Shown here: positions 1 through 7,557 of the stretch, in pieces
Layout: every line of letters starts with the position of its first letter
Position numbering within the stretch: the stretch's first letter is position 1
NCBI GenBank assembly: GCA_937919075.1
Contig: CALFOF010000377.1
Coordinates: forward strand, 1-16,020
Length of the DNA: 16,020 nt
Reading direction: 5' to 3'
DNA from: an uncultured Cyanobium sp.
GTDB taxonomy: Bacteria > Cyanobacteriota > Cyanobacteriia > PCC-6307 > Cyanobiaceae
Notes under the pieces: model-generated
The model's database searches: none
The model's input: only the letters and a program-made list of their open reading frames with translations
What the model was told of the DNA's origin: nothing
Position numbers and translations under genes: made by a program

Positions 1-2
1 CC

Positions 3-1454
3 GGCTGCGATGAGCACGGCCTGAAGATCCAGCGCACCGCCGAGCAGGCCGGGCTCACCCCCCAGGCCCATTGCGACCGCGTCAGCGCCCAGTACCGGGA
101 GCTGTGGCAGGCCTGGGAGATCAGCAACGACCGCTTCATCCGCACCACCGATCCGCGCCACCGCCAGCTGGTGCACCAGTTCTTCAAACGGGTCGAGGCC
201 GCCGGCGATGTGGTGGAGGGCCGCCAGCAGGGCTGGTATTGCGTGGCCTGCGAGGAATTCAAGGACGACCCCGCCGGCGCCAATACCCCCAACTGCGGCA
301 TTCACCACCGGCCACTGGAGTGGCGCGATGAGATCAACCTCTTCTTCCGGCTCTCGCGCTATCAACAGCCGATCGAGGAGCTGATCCGCCGCCCGGGCTT
401 CATCTCCCCACCCGGCCGCCAGAAGGAAGTGGAGAACTTCGTGCTGCAGGGCCTGCGCGATTTCTCGATCTCCCGCCTGAATGTGCCCTGGGGCCTGCCG
501 GTGCCGGGCCACGAACCGCAGACCTTTTATGTGTGGTTCGACGCGCTGCTCGGCTACCTCACCGCTCTGCTGGAACCAGGCGATGTGCCCGATCTCGAGC
601 TGCTCAGCCAGCGGGGCTGGCCGGCGTCGGTGCATGTGATCGGCAAGGACATCCTGCGTTTTCATGCCGTCTACTGGCCGGCGATGTTGCTGTCGGCCGG
701 CCTGCCGGTGCCGGAGCGGGTGTTCGGCCACGGCTTTCTCACCCGCGAAGGGCAGAAGATGGGCAAATCGCTGGGCAACGTGCTCGATCCCGCCACCCTG
801 CTGGAGCGCTGCGGGCCCGATGCAGTGCGCTGGTATCTGCTGCGGGACATCGGCTTCGGCGACGACGGCGACTTTCAGCAGCAGCGCTTCACCGATCTGG
901 TCAACAACGATCTGGCTAACACGATCGGCAACCTGCTCAACCGCACCTCCTCGATGGCACGGCGCTGGTTCGCTGAGGCCGTGCCGCCGGTGAGCAGTGC
1001 CCTCACCGATCAGCATCCGCTGGCCCTGGCGAGTGCGGACGCTACGCAGCGGGTGCTGGCGGCACTGGAACGGCTCGATTTCCGCGCGGCCGCGGAGGCG
1101 GCCCTGCAGCTGGCCGTGGCCGCCAACGGCTATCTCAACGAGCAAGCCCCCTGGAGCCGCATGAAGCGGCAAGAGGGGGTGGAGCAGGTGGCGGATGATC
1201 TCTACGCCGTGCTGGAGGCTGCCCGGATCGTGGCACTGCTGATCGCCCCGCTGCTGCCCGATCTGGCCGAGCGCATGCTGGCGCAGCTGGCGCAGGCTCC
1301 CTTGGCCAGCGGCGTGCCCGAGCAGGCCTCCAGCGACGCCCCTGCAAGCCCGCCCTGGAGCGAACGGTTGTGGTGGGGCGGCCTGGTGGCAGGCACGCCC
1401 CTGCCCGAACCGGCGCCGGTGATGGCCCGCCTCGAGCTGGAGGAAACCCTTTGA
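3..1454 (+). CDS. metG: Methionyl-tRNA synthetase, C-terminal part (5' end outside the window)
   Basis: Charges tRNA-Met with methionine in the cytoplasm, for initiation and elongation. The frame is open from base 3, so the gene starts left of the window and the HIGH motif is missing here; 483 codons are present. The first residues (GCDEHG, then KIQRTAEQAG) match the MetRS segment usually read GTDEHGxKIQ. A zinc-knuckle-like stretch follows: YCVAC, then PNCGIHH before LEWRDE. Next come a WFDALLGYL segment, the HVIGKDILRFH segment and the class I signature KMGKS (756-770), a variant of KMSKS. The C-terminal part is the helical anticodon-binding domain (NNDLANTIGNLLNRT), and the protein ends without an appended Trbp111-type tRNA-binding domain. 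The stop TGA overlaps the next start (TTGA). Identity is secure; only the N-terminus is unknown. Confidence 0.97.
   Translation, partial: GCDEHGLKIQRTAEQAGLTPQAHCDRVSAQYRELWQAWEISNDRFIRTTDPRHRQLVHQFFKRVEAAGDVVEGRQQGWYCVACEEFKDDPAGANTPNCGIHHRPLEWRDEINLFFRLSRYQQPIEELIRRPGFISPPGRQKEVENFVLQGLRDFSISRLNVPWGLPVPGHEPQTFYVWFDALLGYLTALLEPGDVPDLELLSQRGWPASVHVIGKDILRFHAVYWPAMLLSAGLPVPERVFGHGFLTREGQKMGKSLGNVLDPATLLERCGPDAVRWYLLRDIGFGDDGDFQQQRFTDLVNNDLANTIGNLLNRTSSMARRWFAEAVPPVSSALTDQHPLALASADATQRVLAALERLDFRAAAEAALQLAVAANGYLNEQAPWSRMKRQEGVEQVADDLYAVLEAARIVALLIAPLLPDLAERMLAQLAQAPLASGVPEQASSDAPASPPWSERLWWGGLVAGTPLPEPAPVMARLELEETL
1439..1443 (+). promoter_or_regulatory. Shine-Dalgarno site deciding a TTG start
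   Basis: Perfect GGAGG inside the last codons of metG, with 7 bases to the TTG at 1451. It supports the unusual TTG start of the LptC-like gene, placed exactly ahead of the lipoprotein signal peptide. Confidence 0.75.
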
Positions 1455-2599
1455 TCTCGCCGTTCCCCCTGCGCCGCAGCGGCGTGCTGCTGCTCGTGCT
1501 GCTGCTGGCGGCGCCGTTGATCGGTTGTACGCGCATCACCAAGACACCAGCCAAGCCTCAGCCGTTCGTGTTCCGGGCGCTCAACCTCCGCCAGCAGGAT
1601 GCCAAAGGCCGCCCCAGCTGGGAGCTGGTGAGCCCTGAAGCCCGCTACGACCTGCAACGTCGCGTGGCCACCGCCAAACAGCCGCGCGGCGTGATTTTTG
1701 CGGCCGGCAAACCGCGTTACCGAATTGAGGCCACCAGTGGCACCGTGATCAACGACGGCGAGGTGATCCAGCTGGAGGGAAAGGTGAGCATTGTGGTAAT
1801 CGGCCCCCAGGGCGCCACGATCACCGGCGATCGCGTTCGCTGGACGCCCGGCCGCTCACTGATCGAGATCACCGGCCGGCCGCTGGCCACCGACCGCTCC
1901 AGCCGCCTGACGGCGGACCGCGCCCGCTTCCTGATCGCCGAAGACAAGCTGGAGCTGCGTGGCTCACCCCGCCTGCTGCAGCCAGGTCTCAACCTGCTCA
2001 CCCGCGAAGCCGACTGGTATCCACCGAGCGGCGTGCTGAAGGCGGCCGGACCGGTGCTGGCCCTACGGCAGCAAGCGGGCAAGCCCGACCAACGCCTCAC
2101 CGCGTCGGCGCTGGAAGGCAACACCCGCGAGCAGGTGTTCTATGGCATGGCGCCGGTCCAGTTCGTCGACCCCGCTGCCAAGACGGAGATCGCGGCAGGT
2201 CGCACCCGCTGGGACCTGGAAGGGGAGAGGATCTCCAGCGCCGAACCGTTCACGGGCCGCTTCGATCAGCTCAATGTGTGTGGCAAGTCTCTGGAAACAA
2301 ACCTGGCGGACACCACTGCCTTTATCCCCGCTGGCTGCGACCTGCGCCAGCCCGGCGAATGGTTGCAGGCCAACACCTGTCAGTGGAACTGGACGACAAA
2401 GGTGGTGCAGGCGGAAGGGGAGGTGCGGCTGGAGCGCCAGGCAAACCGGCAGATCACCCGTAGTGCCGCCTTGAGCGGCCAGGTCGGCAAGGACGGCACG
2501 GTGGAGTTCGTCACTCCGGGCGGGCGGGTGTTCACCGAGCTCACGGTGCCGCCGCCGGCGCAGGGCACGCCGCGGCAGCGTCCTCCAGTGTCGTTTTGA
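1451..2599 (+). CDS. LptC-like lipoprotein (LPS export / OstA-type fold)
   Basis: Predicted envelope lipoprotein of 382 aa, related to the LptC/OstA beta-jellyroll family that carries LPS across the periplasm. The N-terminus is a short basic stretch (PLRRS), a Leu/Val-rich hydrophobic core, and a lipobox ending LIGC with the lipidated Cys at about residue 26. The rest is soluble and rich in beta-type repeats with OstA/LptC flavour: GVIFAAGKPRYRIEA, then VIQLEGKVSIVV, TGDRVRWTPG and TADRARFLI, and DRLTA-like turns. The start is TTG at 1451, which overlaps the metG stop and lies 7 bases behind a perfect GGAGG (1439-1443). A longer reading from 1370 would only add metG-overlapping residues ahead of the signal sequence. 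It is probably translationally coupled to metG. It is longer than E. coli LptC, as is common for cyanobacterial members; the exact role is inferred. Confidence 0.8.
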   Translation: MISPFPLRRSGVLLLVLLLAAPLIGCTRITKTPAKPQPFVFRALNLRQQDAKGRPSWELVSPEARYDLQRRVATAKQPRGVIFAAGKPRYRIEATSGTVINDGEVIQLEGKVSIVVIGPQGATITGDRVRWTPGRSLIEITGRPLATDRSSRLTADRARFLIAEDKLELRGSPRLLQPGLNLLTREADWYPPSGVLKAAGPVLALRQQAGKPDQRLTASALEGNTREQVFYGMAPVQFVDPAAKTEIAAGRTRWDLEGERISSAEPFTGRFDQLNVCGKSLETNLADTTAFIPAGCDLRQPGEWLQANTCQWNWTTKVVQAEGEVRLERQANRQITRSAALSGQVGKDGTVEFVTPGGRVFTELTVPPPAQGTPRQRPPVSF

Positions 2600-3203
2600 G
2601 CTTGCGGGCCCAGCCCTCCACCCACAGCTCATCGGCGCGGCTGAAGCAACGGGGCGACCAGCCCCCCACCAGCAGCCAGCCGTGCGCACCGATGGGTTGC
2701 ACGATCACGGCAGGCGTACCCGGTGGCAGCCCCGTGAACTCCTCGCGGCCGGGATAAAGGCGCAGGTCCACCAGCGACACGCTGCGCTGCGTGCGCCGGG
2801 CCCGCTGACAGATGGCGCCGGGGAGGAAGGGCTCTGCCGCCAGCACGCCGCGGCGCAGCACCACCCTGCCCTGCCAGAGCAACAACACACTGGCGGCCGG
2901 GGTGGCGGTGAGCAGCATGTGGCTGCCCCAGGCGAGTTCCTGCCGGGCCAGCGGCGCGAGGGCCTCATCGAGCTCCAGGCCCTGGCCCCCCGGCAGCTCC
3001 ACCCGCTCCGGTGCCGCCGGCAGGGCCCGCGTCCACAGCACAGCCACCAGCATCAGGCCCACGGCCATCAGGCTGGCCAGCACGGCCGCCCGCTCCAGAG
3101 CGGGGGTGAGGTCGGGCGCGGTGAGCTGGTTGAGCAGGCAGAGCAGCAAGCCGAGCACCCCGGCCGCCAGGCAGAGTCGCGCCGGCGGCGGAAGACCGGC
3201 CAT
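2541..3203 (-). CDS. Cofactor assembly of complex C subunit B (CCB2/CCB4-like)
   Basis: Predicted membrane protein of 220 aa, related to the CCB2/CCB4 factors that help attach heme c(n) covalently to cytochrome b6 in thylakoid membranes (known for the family). The N-terminus has two hydrophobic segments (LCLAAGVLGLLLCLL and AAVLASLMAVGLMLVAVLW) separated by a short loop. A soluble domain follows and ends with the family-like stretch HGWLLVGGWSPRCFSRADEL and then WVEGWARKLKTTLE. I chose ATG at 3203 because it sits just before the first membrane segment; an in-frame GTG at 3239 would add 12 residues. Neither has a clear Shine-Dalgarno. The last 59 bases overlap the 3' end of the convergent LptC-like gene. 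A role in b6f biogenesis is inferred from family resemblance. Confidence 0.78.
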   Translation of the reverse strand: MAGLPPPARLCLAAGVLGLLLCLLNQLTAPDLTPALERAAVLASLMAVGLMLVAVLWTRALPAAPERVELPGGQGLELDEALAPLARQELAWGSHMLLTATPAASVLLLWQGRVVLRRGVLAAEPFLPGAICQRARRTQRSVSLVDLRLYPGREEFTGLPPGTPAVIVQPIGAHGWLLVGGWSPRCFSRADELWVEGWARKLKTTLEDAAAACPAPAAAP

Positions 3204-3301
3204 GGGATTGGGGCAGATGGAATACGAACGCTGACACACGAAGGCGCGACAGCGGGGCCCGCGGACGGCAGACTGACCACGAGATTTGTGAGGCCCGGTC
3301 T

Positions 3302-3970
3302 TTGCGCTTGCCGCTGCGTCTACTGGCTGCCGTCGCCGTGCTGCTGCTTCAGTTCCTGCCCGTGTCAGCGGCCTGGGCCGTTGGAGCCAGCGCCTACCCA
3401 GCTGTGCCCCAGCAGCACCTGATCGATCCCGCCGAGCTGTTCAGCAGAGCCACCGCGGTGGAGCTGGAGCGCCGGCTCAAGGAGCTGCAGGCCGATCACA
3501 TCGAGGCGCGTCTGGTGACGGTGCAGCGCCTCGACTACGGCCTTGATCTCGAAGCGCTCGGTCAACAGCTGCTCGAGCGCTGGGCCACCGCTTCCAGTGA
3601 CGACTCTGCCCAGCTGATCCTGTTGATCGATTCCCAGACCAACACGGCCGCCGTGGTGGCCAGCGACACGTTGCTCGATCAACTGCCCGAATCCCTGCTG
3701 CGTAACACCGCCGATCGCACCATGGCGATTCCGCTGCGGCTGGGATCGCGCTACCGCCAGGCCTCGCTCGACGCCCTCGATCGCCTCACGGCGGTGCTGG
3801 CCGGCGGCGAGGATCCGGGGCCCCCGCTGGAGCAGGTGATTGTGCCCGTGGAATCGAACATCCCCACCAAGGAGGAAACCGCCTCCAGCAACGGTTTCAC
3901 CTGGATCATCGCCTTGCTCGCGGTGGGCACCGTGGTGCCGATGCTCACTTGGTGGGTTTTCTCCCGCTGA
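3302..3970 (+). CDS. TPM-domain (TLP18.3/Psb32-like) membrane-anchored protein
   Basis: Protein of 222 aa with a signal peptide (RLPLRLLAAVAVLLLQFLP, likely cut after AWA near residue 26), a TPM domain at about 38-170 and a C-terminal membrane helix (WIIALLAVGTVVPMLTWWVF, about 201-220). Family-like features are LIDPAELFSRATAVELERRL near the start of the domain, the LILLIDSQTNTAAVVAS strand-turn-strand, and LLRNTADRTM. Relatives (Psb32, plant TLP18.3) lie in the lumen and assist photosystem II repair. Here the domain should be lumenal or periplasmic. The start is TTG at 3302, with a second TTG at 3308 as an alternative; no ATG or GTG lies in frame upstream near the signal peptide. It is 6 bases upstream of pcxA, suggesting one transcript. 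Domain assignment is firm; the photosynthetic role is inferred. Confidence 0.82.
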   Translation: MRLPLRLLAAVAVLLLQFLPVSAAWAVGASAYPAVPQQHLIDPAELFSRATAVELERRLKELQADHIEARLVTVQRLDYGLDLEALGQQLLERWATASSDDSAQLILLIDSQTNTAAVVASDTLLDQLPESLLRNTADRTMAIPLRLGSRYRQASLDALDRLTAVLAGGEDPGPPLEQVIVPVESNIPTKEETASSNGFTWIIALLAVGTVVPMLTWWVFSR

Positions 3971-3976
3971 GCACCC

Positions 3977-5119
3977 ATGGGCCTGACCGACTGGATGGGA
4001 ACCTTCGGGAAGGCCCGCACCAAGGACCTGCGCAGCAACCTGGAGCGCGCCTATGAGGCGGCCCTGCTGATCCAGAACATCGAGCTCGAATACTTCAACG
4101 ACCGGCCAGTACGGCCGGAACTTGAGCTGAGCATGCCGGCGTCGGTGCAGGCGCAGATGATGCGGCGGTTTCGCAGTTCGCTCGAGCTCTGCCGGCAGGT
4201 GGTGGAGGAACTCCAACCGCGCCGGCACGAGCTTGATCACCAGGAGCTGCGCCAGTTCCAGCTGATCGAAACGGTGGAGGGGCGCTACTCCAATCGCAAG
4301 CCGGTCTCCACTCTCACCCGCTCCCCGGAGTTGCTGCCCCGCAGCCTGATGGGGCTGATGGAGAGGGTGAAGCGGCAGCTGGATCCTCAGGCGGAGGCCA
4401 CCGTGGTGGCCGGCTTTCGCCGCCGCCGCGATTCCACGCTGGTGTCGCTGCGCATCCTGCTGCTGCTGGTGCTGGTGCCGCTGCTGATGCAGCAGGCCAG
4501 CCGCACCTTCGTGATTTCGCCACTGGTCGATCGCTTCGCCCCCGACGTGCCCTTCCTCACCTACCCCAAGCCCCAGCTTGAAGAGGCCGCTGTGGAGAAG
4601 TTGCGCGTGTACAAGGCGGAGCTGGAGTTCGATGCCCTGCTCAAGGGCCAGGACCTGCCCGATCCCGCCACGATGCACAAGGCCCTGGCCAGTCGCGCGG
4701 TCGAGCTCAAGGAAGAAGCCGATGGCCAGAGCACCCTGGCCATCAAGAACGTGCTGTCGGATGCCTTCGGGCTGATCAGCTTCGGATTGGTGTGCCTGCT
4801 GGCCCGCGAGGACATCCGCATGCTGCGTGGCTTCCTCGACGAGCAGGTGTATGGCCTGAGTGACAGTGCCAAGGCCTTCGCAATCATTCTTTTCACCGAC
4901 ATCTTTGTGGGGTTTCACAGCCCTGAAGGCTGGACTGTGCTGCTCGGCGGTGTTGCCAACCATTTGGGACTACCAGTGCGAGGGAACTTTGTGATGCTCT
5001 TTATCGCTACCTTCCCGGTGATCCTCGCCACCATCTTCAAGTATTGGATCTTCCGCTATCTGAACCGCGTGTCTCCATCTTCGGTGGCCACACTGCGCAA
5101 CATGAATGGCGGAGGCTGA
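3977..5119 (+). CDS. pcxA: Proton extrusion protein PcxA (CemA/CotA family)
   Basis: Integral membrane protein of 380 aa of the CemA family. In cyanobacteria these proteins are needed for light-induced proton extrusion and affect inorganic carbon uptake and pH homeostasis. A long soluble N-terminal region (1-150, charged and helical) precedes four predicted membrane segments: about 157-175 (LRILLLLVLVPLL), 258-276 (SDAFGLISFGLVCLL), 298-313 and 336-356 (NFVMLFIATFPVILATIF). The diagnostic CemA motif LFTDIFVGFHSPEGW lies at 305-319. The ATG start at 3977 is 6 bases after the TPM stop. The length fits cyanobacterial PcxA, which is longer than plastid CemA because of the N-terminal extension. 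The GGAGG in its last codons serves the next gene, cobU. Confidence 0.93.
   Translation: MGLTDWMGTFGKARTKDLRSNLERAYEAALLIQNIELEYFNDRPVRPELELSMPASVQAQMMRRFRSSLELCRQVVEELQPRRHELDHQELRQFQLIETVEGRYSNRKPVSTLTRSPELLPRSLMGLMERVKRQLDPQAEATVVAGFRRRRDSTLVSLRILLLLVLVPLLMQQASRTFVISPLVDRFAPDVPFLTYPKPQLEEAAVEKLRVYKAELEFDALLKGQDLPDPATMHKALASRAVELKEEADGQSTLAIKNVLSDAFGLISFGLVCLLAREDIRMLRGFLDEQVYGLSDSAKAFAIILFTDIFVGFHSPEGWTVLLGGVANHLGLPVRGNFVMLFIATFPVILATIFKYWIFRYLNRVSPSSVATLRNMNGGG
5111..5115 (+). promoter_or_regulatory. Shine-Dalgarno site for cobU
   Basis: GGAGG at the very end of pcxA, 8 bases before ATG 5124. It decides between the two in-frame ATG codons (5106 and 5124) in favour of the second. Confidence 0.7.
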
Positions 5120-5123
5120 CGCC

Positions 5124-5660
5124 ATGCTCACATTGGTGACCGGCCCCAGCCGGAGCGGCAAGAGCCGCTGGGCCGAGCACCTCGCCCTGCACTCGGGCCG
5201 GCCTGTCACCTATGTGGCCACCGGCCCCTGCCTCGAGGGCGATGCCAGCTGGAGCGAGCGGCTGGCCCTGCACCGCCGCCGCCGGCCTGCCCACTGGCCC
5301 ACCTTGGAAGTGGAAGGTCAGCTCAGCGCCGCGCTCGAGCAGGCCCCCGCTGAGCGCCTGCTGCTGATCGACTCGCTCGGCACCTGGCTGGCCCACCACC
5401 TCGAGCTCGATGCAGCCGCCTGGGAGCAGGAACAGGAGCACCTGCTGACGGCGCTGCAGCACTGCCGCTCCACCACGCTGATCGTGTCTGAGGAGACCGG
5501 CTGGGGCGTGGTGCCCCCCACGGCGATCGGGGGTCGCTTCCGCGATCGGCTCGGGGCACTGCAGCAACAGCTGCTGCCCCGCTGCGGCGAGGCCTGGCTG
5601 GTGGTGCACGGGCGGGCGATCGATCTGCTGCGGCTGAGCACACCGGTGCCGGAGCTCTGA
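5124..5660 (+). CDS. cobU: Bifunctional adenosylcobinamide kinase / adenosylcobinamide-phosphate guanylyltransferase
   Basis: Activates the aminopropanol side of adenosylcobinamide as GDP-cobinamide, just before nucleotide-loop attachment in cobalamin or pseudocobalamin synthesis. The protein is 178 aa, typical of CobU. The P-loop GPSRSGKS is at residues 7-14, directly after the first strand. VTYVATG follows, and LALHRRRRPAHW contains His50, which fits the His that becomes guanylylated. LLLIDSLGTWLAHH (Walker B-like), LIVSEETGWGVVP and FRDRLGALQQQL complete the family pattern. I chose ATG 5124 because GGAGG (5111-5115) lies 8 bases upstream and the protein then opens with the usual short strand before the P-loop. 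An in-frame ATG at 5106, inside pcxA, lacks a ribosome site. The stop is 3 bases from trmL, suggesting an operon with its neighbours. Confidence 0.95.
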   Translation: MLTLVTGPSRSGKSRWAEHLALHSGRPVTYVATGPCLEGDASWSERLALHRRRRPAHWPTLEVEGQLSAALEQAPAERLLLIDSLGTWLAHHLELDAAAWEQEQEHLLTALQHCRSTTLIVSEETGWGVVPPTAIGGRFRDRLGALQQQLLPRCGEAWLVVHGRAIDLLRLSTPVPEL

Positions 5661-5663
5661 GCC

Positions 5664-6161
5664 ATGCCGCGCGTGGTGTTGTTTCAGCCGGAGATCCCGC
5701 CCAACACCGGCAATGTGGCGCGCACCTGCGCCGCCACCGGCTGCGAGCTGCACCTGATCGAACCGCTCGGCTTCCAGCTCGACGACCGGCAACTGAAGCG
5801 GGCGGGCCTGGATTACTGGCCCTGGGTGCAGCTGCGCTGCCACGCCGACCTGATCAGCTTCGAGCAGCACCGCCGCAGCCGCGGTGGCCGTCTGGTGGCC
5901 TTCAGCAGCCAGGTGGAGCAGCCCTACACCTCCTTCGCCTTCCGAGACGACGACTGGCTGCTGCAAGGCCGCGAATCCAGTGGCCTGCCGGCGGAGCTGC
6001 TGGCCGCCGCCGATGCCCGGCTCACCGTGCCGATGCCTGGCTCGGTGCGCAGCGGCGGCGGCGTGCGCAGCCTGAACCTTTCGGTGGCCACCGCCGTGGT
6101 GTTATTTGAGGCCATTCGCCAGCTGGGGACAGGGATCTCCAGCCCTGCCAAGGAAGCTTGA
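5664..6161 (+). CDS. trmL: tRNA (cytidine(34)-2'-O)-methyltransferase, SPOUT family
   Basis: Methylates the 2'-OH of the wobble nucleotide in some leucine tRNAs using S-adenosylmethionine. The protein is 165 aa, the usual size for minimal TrmL/YibK. It opens with VVLFQPEIPPNTGNVARTC (SPOUT motif 1, containing PxNTGN). The knot-forming motifs follow: QGRESSGLP at 101-109, and VPMPGSVRS then GVRSLNLSVATAVVLFE at about 122-149. The phenylalanine usual before GxESxGLP is replaced (LLQGRESSGLP), a minor variation. The ATG lies 3 bases after the cobU stop. The last residues (ISSPAKEA) are a non-conserved tail. Confidence 0.93.
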   Translation: MPRVVLFQPEIPPNTGNVARTCAATGCELHLIEPLGFQLDDRQLKRAGLDYWPWVQLRCHADLISFEQHRRSRGGRLVAFSSQVEQPYTSFAFRDDDWLLQGRESSGLPAELLAAADARLTVPMPGSVRSGGGVRSLNLSVATAVVLFEAIRQLGTGISSPAKEA

Positions 6162-6185
6162 ACCAGCATCGCTCCGGTCTTCAGG

Positions 6186-6214
6186 TTGTCTAAAGGAGTT
6201 CAGGCCGCTACTCT
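6186..6214 (+). promoter_or_regulatory. Candidate sigma-70-type promoter for the M23 peptidase gene
   Basis: TTGTCT (6186-6191) and TACTCT (6209-6214) are separated by 17 bases in the 112-base gap between trmL and the peptidase gene. TTG-N17 with TAnnnT is the minimal form of a cyanobacterial housekeeping promoter, but both hexamers are imperfect. This is inference only. Confidence 0.3.
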
Positions 6215-6273
6215 CGGCGCGACCCGGAGGATGGCGGCTTCTCCACCGGGTTTTGTCCAATGGGTGAATCTGC

Positions 6274-7356
6274 ATGAAGCCTTCGCAACTGATCCTGCCT
6301 CTAATGGGAGCCTTACCGGTTCTCTCTCTGGTGGCTGCTGCGGCCATCCCCGGCATCGCCGACTCCCGCTCCAACGGGCTGGAGGAGCTGTCTGTCGGCT
6401 TCGGGGATGCTTTGGGCCTGACGGCCGAGCCCGCAGCGCTCCAGCAGCTCGCTTCGCTTCCCAAGACGAGCGACAGGGTGTGGATCCAGGTGCGCGCAGA
6501 GGTGAGCCTTGACGAGCTCGCCCAGCAGTTGCGCATTCAGGAAACGCCCCTAGCGCGCATGAATGATGTGAACGAAGACCACAGGTTCAGCCAGGGCGAC
6601 TGGCTGGTGATCCCCGGGCGGGACGCCAATCGGGCCCGCAGTGTGGCCGCACTGGATCCCGAACAGATTCGCCGCTCCGCGCCGCTCTCCGAGCTGCCAC
6701 CACTTGAATCCACTGGCGTGGTGCGCTTTGGCGACAGCCTGATCAAGCTGGCCAAGCGCTACAACCTCACCATCGGGGAGTTGCTGCGGCTCAATCCCGG
6801 TCTCGAGGCCGCCCGTCTGGTGGCCGGCACCCAGGTGCGTCTGGCCCGTTCCGCTCCCGGCCGTACGCGGATGGTGCTCGGGCTCAATCCCGTGGGTAGT
6901 GGCGGACTCAGCTGGCCGGATCTCCCCTCTTTCGGTGAGCGTCCCGAGGTGGAGTCAGGTCCAACCCGTGGCGACAACACCTGGATCTGGCCCAGCAAGG
7001 GGGTGTTCACTTCCGGCTTCGGCTGGCGCTGGGGACGCATGCACAAAGGCGTCGACATTGCCAACAACGTCGGCACACCGATCGTGGCGGCCCGCTCCGG
7101 CCAGGTGGTGTTTGCCGGCTGGCACGACGGCGGCTACGGCTACCTGGTGGAGATCCAGCACAACGACGGCAGCAAATCGCTTTACGCCCACAACAGCCGG
7201 CTGATGGTGAGAGTGGGCCAGGTGGTGGGCCAGGGCACCGTGATCAGCTCGATGGGCAGCACCGGACGCAGTACCGGCCCGCACCTCCACTTCGAGATTC
7301 ACCCCCCCGGCCGGGGTGCCGTTAATCCTCTGCAGTTCCTCCCCGGCCGCGCCTAA
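6274..7356 (+). CDS. LysM- and M23-domain murein hydrolase (NlpD/EnvC type)
   Basis: Predicted exported peptidoglycan endopeptidase or amidase activator of 360 aa. The N-terminus is a signal sequence (LILPLMGALPVLSLVAAAAIPG). Two LysM modules follow at about 68-115 (ending GDWLVIPG) and 147-190 (FGDSLIKLAKRYNLTIGELL). The C-terminal peptidase M23/LytM domain spans about 235-355, starting WPSKGVFTSGFGWRWG. All zinc and catalytic residues are present: His257 and Asp261 in HKGVD, His306 in YAHNS, and His337 and His339 in HLHFEI. It is therefore likely an active enzyme rather than a degenerate EnvC/NlpD activator. The ATG at 6274 sits directly before the signal peptide; its ribosome site is weak. 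It probably acts in septal or growth-linked wall remodelling, which is inferred from domain architecture. Confidence 0.92.
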   Translation: MKPSQLILPLMGALPVLSLVAAAAIPGIADSRSNGLEELSVGFGDALGLTAEPAALQQLASLPKTSDRVWIQVRAEVSLDELAQQLRIQETPLARMNDVNEDHRFSQGDWLVIPGRDANRARSVAALDPEQIRRSAPLSELPPLESTGVVRFGDSLIKLAKRYNLTIGELLRLNPGLEAARLVAGTQVRLARSAPGRTRMVLGLNPVGSGGLSWPDLPSFGERPEVESGPTRGDNTWIWPSKGVFTSGFGWRWGRMHKGVDIANNVGTPIVAARSGQVVFAGWHDGGYGYLVEIQHNDGSKSLYAHNSRLMVRVGQVVGQGTVISSMGSTGRSTGPHLHFEIHPPGRGAVNPLQFLPGRA

Positions 7357-7412
7357 GGCGGGGACGGGCTCAAGGCCAAGGCGTAGGGCTGTCGTTTAAG
7401 CTCTTGCCATAG

Positions 7413-7486
7413 GGCTCGGTAGCTCAGCTGGTTAGAGCGTGGGATTCATAACCCCAAGGTCGGGAGTTCAAGTCTCCCCCGAGCCA
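7413..7486 (+). tRNA. tRNA-Met (CAT anticodon, elongator type)
   Basis: 74-base cloverleaf. The acceptor stem GGCTCGG pairs with CCGAGCC (7479-7485), followed by discriminator A; CCA is not encoded. The D stem is GCTC/GAGC with a GG-containing loop. The anticodon loop is TTCATAA with CAT. The T stem GGGAG/CTCCC encloses TTCAAGT. The first acceptor pair is a full G-C, unlike the C-A mismatch of the initiator, so it reads as elongator Met. The position next to the loop is an A-C mismatch in the anticodon stem. tRNA-Ile (lysidine-modified CAT) cannot be fully excluded by eye. Confidence 0.93.
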
Positions 7487-7502
7487 TTTGCCCTCAAATC
7501 CA

Positions 7503-7526
7503 ATCAGATTCAGTTGTGAATCTGAT
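7503..7526. repeat. Perfect 10-bp hairpin downstream of tRNA-Met
   Basis: ATCAGATTCA (7503-7512) and its exact reverse complement (7517-7526) flank a 4-base loop GTTG, 16 bases after the tRNA. There is no T tract right after the stem; the first run of four T is at 7540-7543. It could act as a processing or termination structure for the tRNA transcript. The surroundings are visibly more AT-rich than the rest of the window. Confidence 0.55.
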
Positions 7527-7557
7527 GATGGTATGTATGTTTTAAGCCTTAAAGATT

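Noticed and set aside
3365..4963. Long open frame of about 530 codons on the minus strand
   Set aside because: It is antisense to the TPM and pcxA genes, both of which have clear family motifs. Its translation is rich in His, Gln and Gly without recognisable domains, as expected for high-GC shadow frames.
6186..6512. Plus-strand frame overlapping the start of the M23 peptidase gene
   Set aside because: It begins within the candidate promoter and covers the signal peptide region of the peptidase in another frame, with no recognisable motif.
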